Numbered from the stretch's first letter, positions 1 through 6,843 are shown. The stretch is DNA of 11,036 nucleotides from CAYUNT01 sp964446285 (GCA_964446285.1 CAYUNT010000156.1:1-11036); one strand, 5' to 3'. Notes: generated by a model not told the origin, from the sequence alone. Numbers and translations are program-made.

Positions 1-680
1 GCGGCGGCGGCGGGCGGCGGTCGAAATCCTCGCGCTCGGGGGCCTCGCCGCGCGCACAGAGTGGATTCCCAGGAGCGGGGGGCGAGGCCGGATGGAGTCC
101 GTTTGGCGGATTCGAGGATTTTTCCGCCCAGGAAAATGGCGGCGGCGAGGGTGGCGGCGACGCCGAAGCAGAAATCGAAATGACGCTCGAAGAGGCGCAT
201 CGCGGCGGGCGGCGGCGCTTGTCGTTGCGCCATCCCGGCGGCAAGGAACGCACGCTCGAGGTCACGATCCCCGAGGGCGTGGCGGAAGGCTCGAAAATCC
301 GCTTGGCCGGCCAAGGCAGCCCGGGCGCGAACGGACGCGCGGGCGATTTGTATCTGCGCGTGCGCATCTTGCCAGACAAACGCTTTCGCGTGGAAGGACA
401 CGACTTGCATTCGGAGGTCGAGGTCACGCCTTGGGAGGCGGCTCTGGGCGCGCGCCTGTCTGTAGAAACGCTTGACGGGCCGGTGGAAATCTCGCTTCCG
501 GCGGGATCGTCGTCCGGGCGCAAGTTGCGCCTGCGCGGCAAGGGATTGAAACGCCGCGGCGGCGAGCGCGGCGATTTGTATGTCGCCGTGAAAATCGTCG
601 TTCCCAAGACCCTCTCGGATTCCGAACGCAAGTTGTTTGAAAAACTGGCCCAGGAGTCGCCGTTTCGTCCGCGCGAATAG
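1..680 (+). CDS. DnaJ/CbpA-type co-chaperone, C-terminal part (5' truncated by window)
   Basis: Partial Hsp40. The reading frame starting at base 3 is open to the TAG at 678-680, giving about 225 visible residues; the start and the J-domain lie outside the window. The visible part opens with a Gly/Ser-rich linker ending in a G/F-like stretch (PFGGFEDF) and a run of Gly and acidic residues. Two beta-sandwich substrate-binding domains follow: CTD-I starts near the IEMTLEEAHRG segment, and CTD-II includes the GDLYVAVKIVVP segment. None of the CxxCxGxG zinc-finger repeats of true DnaJ is present between linker and CTD-I, so this is a class B (CbpA-like) protein. By family, it would bind unfolded clients in the cytoplasm and pass them to DnaK through the missing J-domain. 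It ends 144 bp before coaD. The ATG at 180 is internal and should not be taken as the gene start. Family assignment is firm; the exact paralogue is not. Confidence 0.9.
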   Translation, partial: GGGGRRSKSSRSGASPRAQSGFPGAGGEAGWSPFGGFEDFSAQENGGGEGGGDAEAEIEMTLEEAHRGGRRRLSLRHPGGKERTLEVTIPEGVAEGSKIRLAGQGSPGANGRAGDLYLRVRILPDKRFRVEGHDLHSEVEVTPWEAALGARLSVETLDGPVEISLPAGSSSGRKLRLRGKGLKRRGGERGDLYVAVKIVVPKTLSDSERKLFEKLAQESPFRPRE

Positions 681-824
681 GCCCGGGGGAAATGTCCTTT
701 TCGCTCCGAAAGGCTCCCAAACAACCCAAACAAGATGAACTGCCCGTTACGTTCTCCCTTGACCCGCTCCTTCTGCGCGGCGTGAAAAAAACGATAGCGG
801 TATGTTTTGTATCAGTCGAAAGGC

Positions 825-1436
825 ATGCAGAACGCTTCCATGACTCCTTCTTCTCAACCGCAAGCGAATCCTCAGCCCCCCATTCGGCGGATTGCCCTGT
901 ATCCCGGCACGTTCGACAGTCCTACGCTCGGGCATGTGGACCTTATCCGGCGCGCCCATCTCTTGTTTGACCGCCTTATCGTCGCCGTGGCGCACAATGA
1001 GCGCAAGCGCCCCTTGTTCACGGTCGAGGAGCGCCTCGATATGCTGCGGCAGATTACGGCGGACCTGCCTAACGTCGAATGCGTGGAACTCAAGGGCCTG
1101 ACGGTGAAGTTTGCGCAATCGATCGGGGCGCAGTTCATTATTCGCGGTTTCCGGGCCGTCAGCGACTTCGAATATGAGCTCCAGATGGCGCTGCTCAACC
1201 GCGAGATCGCCCCGGATGTCGAGACGCTTTTCCTCGCCCCCGCAACTGAGTTCATTTTCCTCTCATCAAGCCTCGTGAAAGAAGTCTGGCGCAATGGCGG
1301 CGACATCAGCACGCTTGTGCCCCGGGTTGTGCATCATGCGTTTCAGCACCTCTCGAAGGCCGGAATGCATACGCGGTTTTTGGACGAAGCCTCGATCGGT
1401 TCGGCGAGCGTTCCGCGCGAGAATCCCAACGACTGA
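825..1436 (+). CDS. coaD: Phosphopantetheine adenylyltransferase
   Basis: Catalyses ATP + 4'-phosphopantetheine to dephospho-CoA + PPi, the penultimate step of coenzyme A synthesis, in the cytoplasm. Seen in the 203-residue product: the nucleotidyltransferase motif PGTFDSPTLGH at residues 27-37 (the T/HxGH signature), RGFRAVSDFEYELQMALLNR at about 108-127, and the second ATP site SSSLVKEV at 147-154 followed by GGDIS. CoaD is usually about 160 residues; this one has a roughly 20-residue Gln/Pro-rich N-terminal tail and a C-terminal tail of about 25 residues. The start is uncertain. I chose ATG 825, but ATG 840 (spaced about 16 bases from an AAAGG at 819-823) and an in-frame TTG at 807 are possible. 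The stop lies 18 bp before the next gene, suggesting co-transcription. Confidence 0.95.
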   Translation: MQNASMTPSSQPQANPQPPIRRIALYPGTFDSPTLGHVDLIRRAHLLFDRLIVAVAHNERKRPLFTVEERLDMLRQITADLPNVECVELKGLTVKFAQSIGAQFIIRGFRAVSDFEYELQMALLNREIAPDVETLFLAPATEFIFLSSSLVKEVWRNGGDISTLVPRVVHHAFQHLSKAGMHTRFLDEASIGSASVPRENPND

Positions 1437-1454
1437 GCCGGAATCCTGCCCTTC

Positions 1455-2339
1455 ATGACGCCTCCCCGAATGCCGGATCTTGCCGACTTTCGAATCGCCA
1501 TTCTCGTTCGTGGCCCGCGCGCGGCTTTGGAAATCTCCCAATCGCTGGAGAATGTCCGCACGCACATTGACGGACCGTTTCGCGTCTGGGAAGGGCAATT
1601 CGGGCTGGCGCATGCGACGCTGATCGCGCCCGACCCGGGAGGCGCTGACGCCTGGTTTGCCGCGGCCAAATTGCTCATTCGCCGCCGCCGCCCCGCTCTG
1701 ATGGCCGGAGCCTCTTATTTTGCGTGGTGCGGGCCTGAAGAACGGCCTCCGGAACTGTTTGCCGCCTCGTCGATATGCGATCTTTCCGGCGCGAGAGACC
1801 TTCTCGGCGCCGTCGAGGCCACACGCCAGGGCGCGATGTCCGGCGCATTCTCCCAAGGCATGGCCGCCAGAGAATTTCCCACATGGCGCCTGGATTCCGC
1901 CGCTGTTCAATGGATTGACCTCTGGCGCGATTTGCCGCCGGAGGATGCCTCGTTCGAGGCGCTTCGACAGGGCGGCGCCGCTCCCGCCAGCGCCGGACCC
2001 GCCGCATTTTCCGGCGAAGGCGAGGCAATGAGTCTTGCGATTGGAGCAGCGGCGTCCTATGATAAAAACGTCTTGGAATCCAATGGCCTGGTCCGCTGGA
2101 TTCATGAAAACCTCTCGATCGACGGCCTTGACAGGGAAAGCGCCGGCCTGGCAGCCGCCGCCACGGAGGAATCCATCCCCTGGTTTGCGTTTGGCCCATG
2201 CGATCCCTTTATGGATGGATTCAGCCGCGCGCGGATGCCGGGGGGATGCTGGCCAGATGCTCAGTCCGCAAATTCCCGAATCGCCGCCGCCGCAATCGAA
2301 TTCCTGCGGCTTACTCAAAGATATCCGCGCCCAGGATAA
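1455..2339 (+). CDS. Divergent nucleoside phosphorylase/nucleosidase-fold protein
   Basis: 294 residues of uncertain function. By eye it follows the plan of the MTA/SAH nucleosidase (PNP/UDP phosphorylase) superfamily. The N-terminal strand RIAILV is followed by a helix; FRVWEGQFG at about 42-50 resembles the 'vyxGxl' strand. A Gly-Ala-rich helix follows, then RRRPALMAGASYFAW (77-91) where family members have 'P(D/E)xVI..GxAGG'. Near the C-terminus, LDRESAGLAAAA (225-236) matches the 'MESAAxA' ribose-binding segment, and IPWFAFGPCDP (241-251) matches 'vPf..vRxiSD'. E228 and D250 therefore align with the conserved Glu and catalytic Asp. The N-terminal catalytic Glu of MTAN appears to be replaced by Ala, and the middle of the fold (about 110-190) is poorly recognisable and Ala/Pro-rich. 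It may be a nucleosidase with altered substrate, a non-catalytic binding protein, or a distant futalosine-hydrolase (MqnB) relative. The gene lies between coaD (18 bp gap) and the cyclase gene (6 bp gap). Confidence 0.6.
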   Translation: MTPPRMPDLADFRIAILVRGPRAALEISQSLENVRTHIDGPFRVWEGQFGLAHATLIAPDPGGADAWFAAAKLLIRRRRPALMAGASYFAWCGPEERPPELFAASSICDLSGARDLLGAVEATRQGAMSGAFSQGMAAREFPTWRLDSAAVQWIDLWRDLPPEDASFEALRQGGAAPASAGPAAFSGEGEAMSLAIGAAASYDKNVLESNGLVRWIHENLSIDGLDRESAGLAAAATEESIPWFAFGPCDPFMDGFSRARMPGGCWPDAQSANSRIAAAAIEFLRLTQRYPRPG

Positions 2340-2345
2340 TGCCCC

Positions 2346-3389
2346 ATGAGCAAGCGCTTTGACGATTCAAAGGAAATCTGGCTGAACCCGGACGATTCGA
2401 CGCTTCCTGCCGCGAAAAACCGGGCCAGAACTCCTGACCCATCCGGTGAAACGCGCGTAGATGGAATTACCACAAGCCAGCGTGAGACAATCCCCAATCC
2501 GTCGGCGCGGCGGCGGCCCGTCCTTGTGCATATTGATGAAGGCCGGCGCGTGGGCGACCGCTTTATCCTGGCCAAGCCCGAGATTTTTATCGGGCGCGAA
2601 TCCAATTGCGATCTTTCGTTCCAGGACGGCCGCATCTCGCGCCAGCACGCTCGAATTCTCTGGGAAAACATGGAGTCGGATCGCGAGGAGCCACGCTGTT
2701 CACTCGAAGACCTCGGAAGCCGCAATGGAACTCTCGTCAATGGCCAGCGCATCGAGCGCACAGGACTTCACGACGGCGACCGCATCCTTATCGGATCAAC
2801 GCTTCTGGCGTTCTACGTTAAGGATGAACAAGAGCTCAGCCTGGACCAGCAGCTTTTGCAAATGGCGACAACGGACGGCCTGACGGGGCTGGCCAATCGC
2901 TATTATTTCCTCACCGTGGCGCGGCGGGAAATCGAGCGCGCCCGCCGCTATCAGCGTGATTTGTCGCTGATCATGCTCGATCTCGACCATTTCAAAAGCA
3001 TCAACGACACGCAGGGGCACGCGGCGGGCGATATGGTGCTGCGCCAGCTTGCGCGCATCCTCGTCGTCACCATGCGCGAGGGCGACCTGATCGGGCGCGT
3101 TGGCGGCGAAGAATTCGCGATTCTTTTGCCGGAAACGGCGCTGGAAGGCGCAAGCGCCACTGCCGAACGAATTCGGCAGCGTGTGTCCGATCACAACTTC
3201 CAGTTTCATGGCATAGACATGCACGTCACCGTCAGCCTGGGGGTCGCCGAATTCACATATTCCTACGCGACTCGCGAGGCATTCTTCGAAGCGGCGGACA
3301 AGGCGCTTTATGAGGCAAAATCAAAGGGACGCAACTGCGTTTGCGAAGCGCCCAAACCTCCCTCAACGCCTCCAACGTCGGTGCAGTGA
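2346..3389 (+). CDS. FHA domain-containing diguanylate cyclase (GGEEF)
   Basis: 347 residues, no membrane segment or signal peptide. The first ~55 residues are hydrophilic and probably disordered, with several Thr/Ser that could be phosphorylated. An FHA domain (about 58-160) shows the phosphothreonine-binding set: GR at 83-84, SRQH at 98-101 and GSRNGT at 124-129. After a short linker comes a GGDEF domain (about 165-335): DGLTGLANR at 177-185, the metal-binding LDLDHFK with D212/D214, ND at 220-221 and the active-site GGEEF at 253-257. An RxxD (R244-D247) exactly five residues before GGEEF is the product-inhibition I-site. By family, it makes cyclic di-GMP from two GTP, with the FHA domain probably linking activity to a Thr-phosphorylated partner from a Ser/Thr kinase. 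It starts 6 bp after the preceding stop, so it is very likely co-translated with the nucleosidase-like gene. The last ~15 residues are Pro/Ser-rich. Confidence 0.95.
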   Translation: MSKRFDDSKEIWLNPDDSTLPAAKNRARTPDPSGETRVDGITTSQRETIPNPSARRRPVLVHIDEGRRVGDRFILAKPEIFIGRESNCDLSFQDGRISRQHARILWENMESDREEPRCSLEDLGSRNGTLVNGQRIERTGLHDGDRILIGSTLLAFYVKDEQELSLDQQLLQMATTDGLTGLANRYYFLTVARREIERARRYQRDLSLIMLDLDHFKSINDTQGHAAGDMVLRQLARILVVTMREGDLIGRVGGEEFAILLPETALEGASATAERIRQRVSDHNFQFHGIDMHVTVSLGVAEFTYSYATREAFFEAADKALYEAKSKGRNCVCEAPKPPSTPPTSVQ

Positions 3390-3392
3390 GGG

Positions 3393-3606
3393 GAAAGAAA
3401 AGAGAGTTGTGAGTTGTGGGTTGTGGGAGAAGAAGTGATCAATGGGCAGTGGATAGTGAACGGTGAAGAAGTTGTCAGTGAACAGGGATCAGGGGTAAAT
3501 GTATTCAGTTTCCGCTTCAGGTCTTCTCATAAGTCATTTCAACCCTTTGGCTTTCTGTCTCTTTACTCACAACCCAAAACCCACAACTCACAACTTCTTT
3601 TCTCAC
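3393..3606. repeat. Inverted repeat of G/T-rich low-complexity DNA
   Basis: The 291-bp gap between the cyclase gene and glf carries two complementary arms. Bases 3405-3422 and 3578-3595 are perfect 18-nt inverted copies. The similarity extends imperfectly outward and inward to about 3393-3427 and 3572-3606, including the A/G-rich stretch beside each arm. The ~155-bp interior (about 3440-3485) contains degenerate units of the type AGTGAAC/AGTGGAT/GGTGAAG. The unit GAGTTGTG also recurs within the arms. No transposase and no clear target-site duplication were seen. Possibilities are a MITE-like remnant, a family of dispersed low-complexity repeats, or a structured intergenic element. Short ORFs across it are not credible genes. 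Confidence 0.7.
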
Positions 3607-3680
3607 AACTCACATCAACTCCTTTGGGTCCTTGAGGCCCGCGTCATTCCATCCGTCCCCGAAAAGGAATCCTTGTTTCC

Positions 3681-4802
3681 ATGCATGATTTCATCGTAGT
3701 TGGCGCTGGATTTTTCGGCGCTGTTTTTGCCCAGCAGGCGCGCGAGGCGGGCCGCAGTGTTCTTGTTCTTGAAAAACGCAATCACATTGGCGGCAATTGC
3801 TATTCCTTCGATTACGAAGACACGAACATCACCGTCCACAAATACGGAACCCACATATTCCACACAAACAACGAAGAAGTCTGGCGCTATACGCGGCGAT
3901 TCACGGAGTTTAACAACTACCAGCATCGCGTTCTGACGATGTACAAGAACCGCGTGTTCGCCATGCCGATCAACCTCGGAACCATCAATCAATTCTATGG
4001 CATCAATCTCAGCCCGTGGGAAGTGGAGGGATTCCTTGCGTCGAAACGCGGGAACATCCCCAACCCCGCCAACCTCGAAGAAAAAGCGATTAGCCTGATC
4101 GGGCAGGATTTATACGAGGCGTTCATCCGCGGATACACAATCAAACAATGGGAACGCGATCCGCGCGAACTCCCGGCGGATATCATCACGCGCCTGCCGG
4201 TGCGCACGACATTTTTCGATTCCTATTACGACGACCCGTTCCAGGGAATTCCGGTTGGCGGTTATACGCCTATTTTCGAGCGGATGCTCGAAGGAATCCC
4301 GGTGGAACTTGGCGTGGATTACCTGGCGGATCGCGAGCATTGGCGGAACAAATGCAAGACGCTGGTTTATACCGGCCCGATCGACCGGTATTTCGACTAT
4401 GCGCTGGGGCGGCTCAGCTGGCGCTCGGTGCGGCTGGAAACCGAACGGATCGAGCATGAGGATTTCCAGGGGACGAGCGTGATGAATTACGCGGACGCCG
4501 AGGTGCCCTGGACGCGCATTCACGAAATGAAGCATCTGCATCGCGAGAAACAACACACGCCGCCGGGCGTGACTGTGATTCACAAGGAATACTCGCAGCA
4601 CGATCCGGAGGACCCATATTACCCAGTGAACACCAAGGCGGATCAGGCATTGCTGGCGCGCTACCGCGAGATGCAAAAGGGCGAAAAGGGCGTGGTGTTT
4701 GGCGGACGCCTCGCCGAATATAAGTATTACGATATGCACCATGTGATCTGGCAGGCGCTGCAAACGGCGCGCCGCGTGCTGTCATCTGCATCCACGGAAT
4801 AG
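3681..4802 (+). CDS. glf: UDP-galactopyranose mutase
   Basis: Converts UDP-galactopyranose to UDP-galactofuranose using reduced FAD, supplying galactofuranose for surface polysaccharide. The 373-residue length is typical. Seen: the N-terminal dinucleotide-binding motif GAGFFG (8-13) with the acidic end of the second strand at E31, then HIGGN (35-39); YGTHIFHT (55-62), a hallmark of the family; FNNYQHRV (77-84); PVRTTFFDSYYDDPFQGIP (173-191) with a candidate substrate Arg at 175; TGPIDRYFDYALGRLSWRS (231-249); a second candidate active-site Arg at 279; and the C-terminal FAD-contact segment GGRLAEYKYYDMH (341-353). An AAGGA at 3664-3668 lies 12 bases before ATG 3681. No other polysaccharide gene lies beside it, so glf is isolated here from any glycan cluster. 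It converges on mqnE with a shared hairpin between them. Confidence 0.96.
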   Translation: MHDFIVVGAGFFGAVFAQQAREAGRSVLVLEKRNHIGGNCYSFDYEDTNITVHKYGTHIFHTNNEEVWRYTRRFTEFNNYQHRVLTMYKNRVFAMPINLGTINQFYGINLSPWEVEGFLASKRGNIPNPANLEEKAISLIGQDLYEAFIRGYTIKQWERDPRELPADIITRLPVRTTFFDSYYDDPFQGIPVGGYTPIFERMLEGIPVELGVDYLADREHWRNKCKTLVYTGPIDRYFDYALGRLSWRSVRLETERIEHEDFQGTSVMNYADAEVPWTRIHEMKHLHREKQHTPPGVTVIHKEYSQHDPEDPYYPVNTKADQALLARYREMQKGEKGVVFGGRLAEYKYYDMHHVIWQALQTARRVLSSASTE

Positions 4803-4829
4803 TCCCCTGCCGCACCTGCGAAGAAGGGT

Positions 4830-4911
4830 ATTTATCACGAAAAACACAAAAAGAGCGAAAGAAGAAAACCTTCTTCTTTTTTCGTCTTTTTCGCGTTTTT
4901 CGTGGTAAAAT
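4830..4911. terminator. Long A/T-rich hairpin between convergent glf and mqnE
   Basis: Left arm about 4830-4866 (starting ATTTATCACGAAAAACAC) and right arm about 4871-4911 (ending TTTTTCGTGGTAAAAT) are near-complementary over about 35 bp, with a 4-base loop at 4867-4870 and a few mismatches or bulges. The T-rich 3' side on either strand suits a bidirectional intrinsic terminator for the two converging genes. The A-rich arm with repeated CACGAAAAA-type units also resembles dispersed repeats seen in some environmental genomes, so it may be both. It starts 28 bp after the glf stop. Confidence 0.75.
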
Positions 4912-4916
4912 GTATT

Positions 4917-4940
4917 TTCTTCTTCTTCTTCTTCTTCTTC
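4917..4940. repeat. (TTC)8 microsatellite
   Basis: Eight perfect TTC units. On the mqnE strand they read as a GAA/AAG run that begins directly at the end of the gene: the TAG stop occupies 4940-4942. The tract is mostly outside the reading frame, but slippage next to the stop could alter the mRNA 3' end. It continues the purine/pyrimidine strand asymmetry of the adjacent hairpin. Confidence 0.85.
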
Positions 4941-6106
4941 TATTCGATGCCGGCGGGTTCGAGCGGATTGTAATGCGAATCGCGCAAGATCGGCGTGCGG
5001 CCCGCTTCGCGAATCAGCGCGCGGAGCTGGTCTTCAGTAACACCTCGGGGGGAAGGCGCTCCGGCGTCGTGGAACACCTCTTCGCAAACGACCGTTCCAT
5101 CGAGGTCGTCCGCGCCAAACCATAGTGCGGTCTGCGCTAGTTTCGGCCCAAGGCCCACCCAATAGGCTTTGATGTGCGGGATGTTATCGAGCAATAGGCG
5201 CGCCACGGCGATTGTGCGCAGGTCGTCCACGCCGCCCGGCCCGGGCAGATGCGCAAGCGCCGTGTTCGCGGGCTGGAAGGAAAGCGGAATAAAACACTGG
5301 AATCCGGCGCGAATTTCACCCGCGCCTTGTTGCCCTTCGCGCGCACCTTGTTGCCCTTTGTCCGCCCCGCGCCCGTTGATTGCGGCGTAGCGGTCCTGAT
5401 GATCGCGCAGGCGCAACAAGTGATCCACGCGATGGCGCGGCGCCTCGATGTGCCCGTAAAGCATGGTGCAATTGGTGCGAAGGCCCATTTCCGCGTGGAG
5501 GATGCGGTGGACCTCAAACCACTCGGAAGCGTCGCATTTGTGTGCGCAGAGACGCTCGCGGATTTCCGGATCGAAAATCTCCGCCCCGCCGCCCGGCATC
5601 GAGTCCAAGCCGGCCCGGCGGAGGCGTTCGAGCGTTTCGCGGACTTCGATGCCCGAGATTTTCGCGATGTAATGAATCTCGACAGGCGTCAGGGCTTTGA
5701 TATGGACGCCCGGAAACGCCGTTTTGAGCGCCCGCAGGCAATCGCAGTAGTATTCGATTTTCAGGCGCGGATCGAGTCCGCCAACCAGGTGAATTTCCGT
5801 GCATCGCGGCGGCATGAGCCGGCGTGCCCGCTCGACGATTTCCTCGGGCGGGCGGATGTAGGCCGCCTCATCGAACGGCTTGCGTCCGAAGGCGCAGAAT
5901 TCACAATGCGCCACGCAGGAATTCGTCGGGTTGATGTGGAGATTGACGTTGTAAAACGTCCGCGCGCCCCAGAGGCGCTCGCGCACGCGATTGGCCAGGC
6001 GCCCCACTTCCAGGAAGTCCGGATGCTCAAAGAGCGCCACGCCATCCTCAAAGGACAGCCGCTCCCCGCGCTTGAGTTTCTGTTCGATGGGTGCAATCAC
6101 GGTCAT
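4940..6106 (-). CDS. mqnE: Aminofutalosine synthase (radical SAM), menaquinone biosynthesis
   Basis: Radical SAM enzyme that joins SAM-derived 5'-deoxyadenosyl to 3-[(1-carboxyvinyl)oxy]benzoate to give 6-amino-6-deoxyfutalosine, an early step of the futalosine menaquinone pathway. With start 6106 it has 388 residues. Seen: RLSFEDGVALF (16-26), the cluster motif CX3CX2C at C64, C68 and C71 followed by AFGR, VGGLDP (108-113), HIKALTPVEI (135-144), the MqnE-typical PGGGAEIFD (171-179), TNCTMLYGHIE (211-221), HIKAYWVGLGPKLAQ (311-325) and GADDLDGTVV (331-340). These favour MqnE over MqnC. The frame stays open upstream to 6319, but the extra 71 residues match nothing in the family, whereas MTVIAPIEQK aligns with the usual N-terminus. 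An unusual Gly/Gln-rich insertion lies at about 241-267. The other mqn genes are not in the window. Confidence 0.94.
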   Translation of the reverse strand: MTVIAPIEQKLKRGERLSFEDGVALFEHPDFLEVGRLANRVRERLWGARTFYNVNLHINPTNSCVAHCEFCAFGRKPFDEAAYIRPPEEIVERARRLMPPRCTEIHLVGGLDPRLKIEYYCDCLRALKTAFPGVHIKALTPVEIHYIAKISGIEVRETLERLRRAGLDSMPGGGAEIFDPEIRERLCAHKCDASEWFEVHRILHAEMGLRTNCTMLYGHIEAPRHRVDHLLRLRDHQDRYAAINGRGADKGQQGAREGQQGAGEIRAGFQCFIPLSFQPANTALAHLPGPGGVDDLRTIAVARLLLDNIPHIKAYWVGLGPKLAQTALWFGADDLDGTVVCEEVFHDAGAPSPRGVTEDQLRALIREAGRTPILRDSHYNPLEPAGIE

Positions 6107-6156
6107 TTTGCCGTCGCGAAAAGAGAAATCGTTTGACGCCCCTAAAAGATGACGAA

Positions 6157-6197
6157 TAGCCCCGGGAAGACACTTCTTGCCTTCCCGCCCGGGGATA
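6157..6197. repeat. GC-rich palindrome in the mqnE/toxin divergent spacer
   Basis: CGGGAAG at 6163-6169 pairs with CTTCCCG at 6181-6187, and CCCCGGG at 6160-6166 can alternatively pair with CCCGGGG at 6188-6194, so two overlapping stems are possible around a short T-rich loop. It sits about 50 bp upstream of the mqnE start and about 115 bp before the toxin gene. It may be a dispersed palindromic repeat, or part of the mqnE leader, where it could hinder or regulate transcription. No known riboswitch fold was recognised. Confidence 0.55.
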
Positions 6198-6312
6198 GCC
6201 AAGGTCATTTGCGGCAGGCGATGGAGCGGAACACAAGGAATATCTGCAAATCCCACGCTCAGATGATCCCATCTCTCCGCCGCAATCCCGCCTATGGGCA
6301 AATGGATCAAGA

Positions 6313-6843
6313 ATGACAAACAAGCCGCTGGCGCAGCCTCGTTGCATTGTTATTGCCGGTCCAAATGGAGCGGGGAAAACCACATTTGCCAAAGAGTATC
6401 TGCCTCGGGAAGGCGGGATATTAACTTTTATCAACGCTGACCTGATCGCAGGGGGCATATCGCCTTTGCAGCCGGAATCGGCTGCAATTGCCGCCGGGCG
6501 GCTATATCTAGGCGAGCTGGATCGCCTAGCCCAATCCAGAGCTGATTTCGCCTTTGAAACTACCCTGAGTGGTCTTGGCTATGTGCGGATGATAGAACGA
6601 TGGAAGGGATCAGGCTACCACATCGGGATTGTGTATCTTCGCCTATTCTCTTCCCGCCTTGCTTTACGGCGGATTGCCGCGCGCGTAAGGCACGGCGGCC
6701 ACGCTGTTCCGCGTGAGGATGTTTTGCGCCGCTTTACCCGCAGTTGGGAGAATTTTACAGCTATCTATCGCCCACTTGCCGATGTATGGGCGGTTTACGA
6801 TAATTCAGGAGCAACGCCTGTCCTATTGGAGCAGGGACCATGA
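6313..6843 (+). CDS. Zeta-toxin-like P-loop kinase (probable toxin of a TA pair)
   Basis: 176 residues, resembling the short stand-alone zeta-toxin/AAA family (COG4185-like). Seen: Walker A GPNGAGKTT (16-24), FINADLIA (39-46) as in the zeta 'NxDxI' substrate segment, FETTLSG (81-87) with the conserved Glu, and a basic RVRHGGHAVPREDVLRR stretch (124-140) that supplies the Arg residues of the lid region. Zeta toxins phosphorylate UDP-N-acetylglucosamine and block wall synthesis; whether this short branch has that substrate is unknown, so the biochemical role is inference. The ATG follows GGAT (6304-6307) at good spacing. Its 3' end overlaps the next gene by 4 bp (ATGA), giving a toxin-then-antitoxin order. 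The gene is divergent from mqnE and its DNA is less GC-rich than its neighbours, which suggests acquisition. Confidence 0.85.
   Translation: MTNKPLAQPRCIVIAGPNGAGKTTFAKEYLPREGGILTFINADLIAGGISPLQPESAAIAAGRLYLGELDRLAQSRADFAFETTLSGLGYVRMIERWKGSGYHIGIVYLRLFSSRLALRRIAARVRHGGHAVPREDVLRRFTRSWENFTAIYRPLADVWAVYDNSGATPVLLEQGP

Noticed and set aside
92..475. 127-codon Arg-rich frame at the left end
   Set aside because: It is out of frame with the clear DnaJ C-terminal domain and is a GC-rich shadow.
696..713. Small stem CCTTTTCG/CGAAAGG after the DnaJ-like gene
   Set aside because: Short, with one bulge and no following T-run; not supported as a terminator.
759..806. Possible coaD promoter (TTGACC at 759-764 and TATGTT at 801-806)
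   Set aside because: The spacing between the two boxes is about 36 bases, far from 16-18, and no better -10 was found.
1266..2318. 350-codon minus-strand frame opposite coaD and the nucleosidase-like gene
   Set aside because: It overlaps the end of coaD, is low-complexity Gly/Arg-rich, and the plus strand has a tight operon arrangement.
3414..3699. Short plus-strand ORFs of 66-73 codons in the inverted-repeat region
   Set aside because: They translate low-complexity repeat DNA, have no ribosome site, and one runs into the glf start.
5249..6136. 295-codon plus-strand frame opposite mqnE
   Set aside because: The minus strand encodes an unmistakable MqnE with all motifs; the plus frame has no family features.
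6107..6319. 71-residue N-terminal extension of MqnE
   Set aside because: Family alignment by eye begins at the ATG at 6106. The extension crosses a palindromic spacer and the start of the divergent toxin gene.
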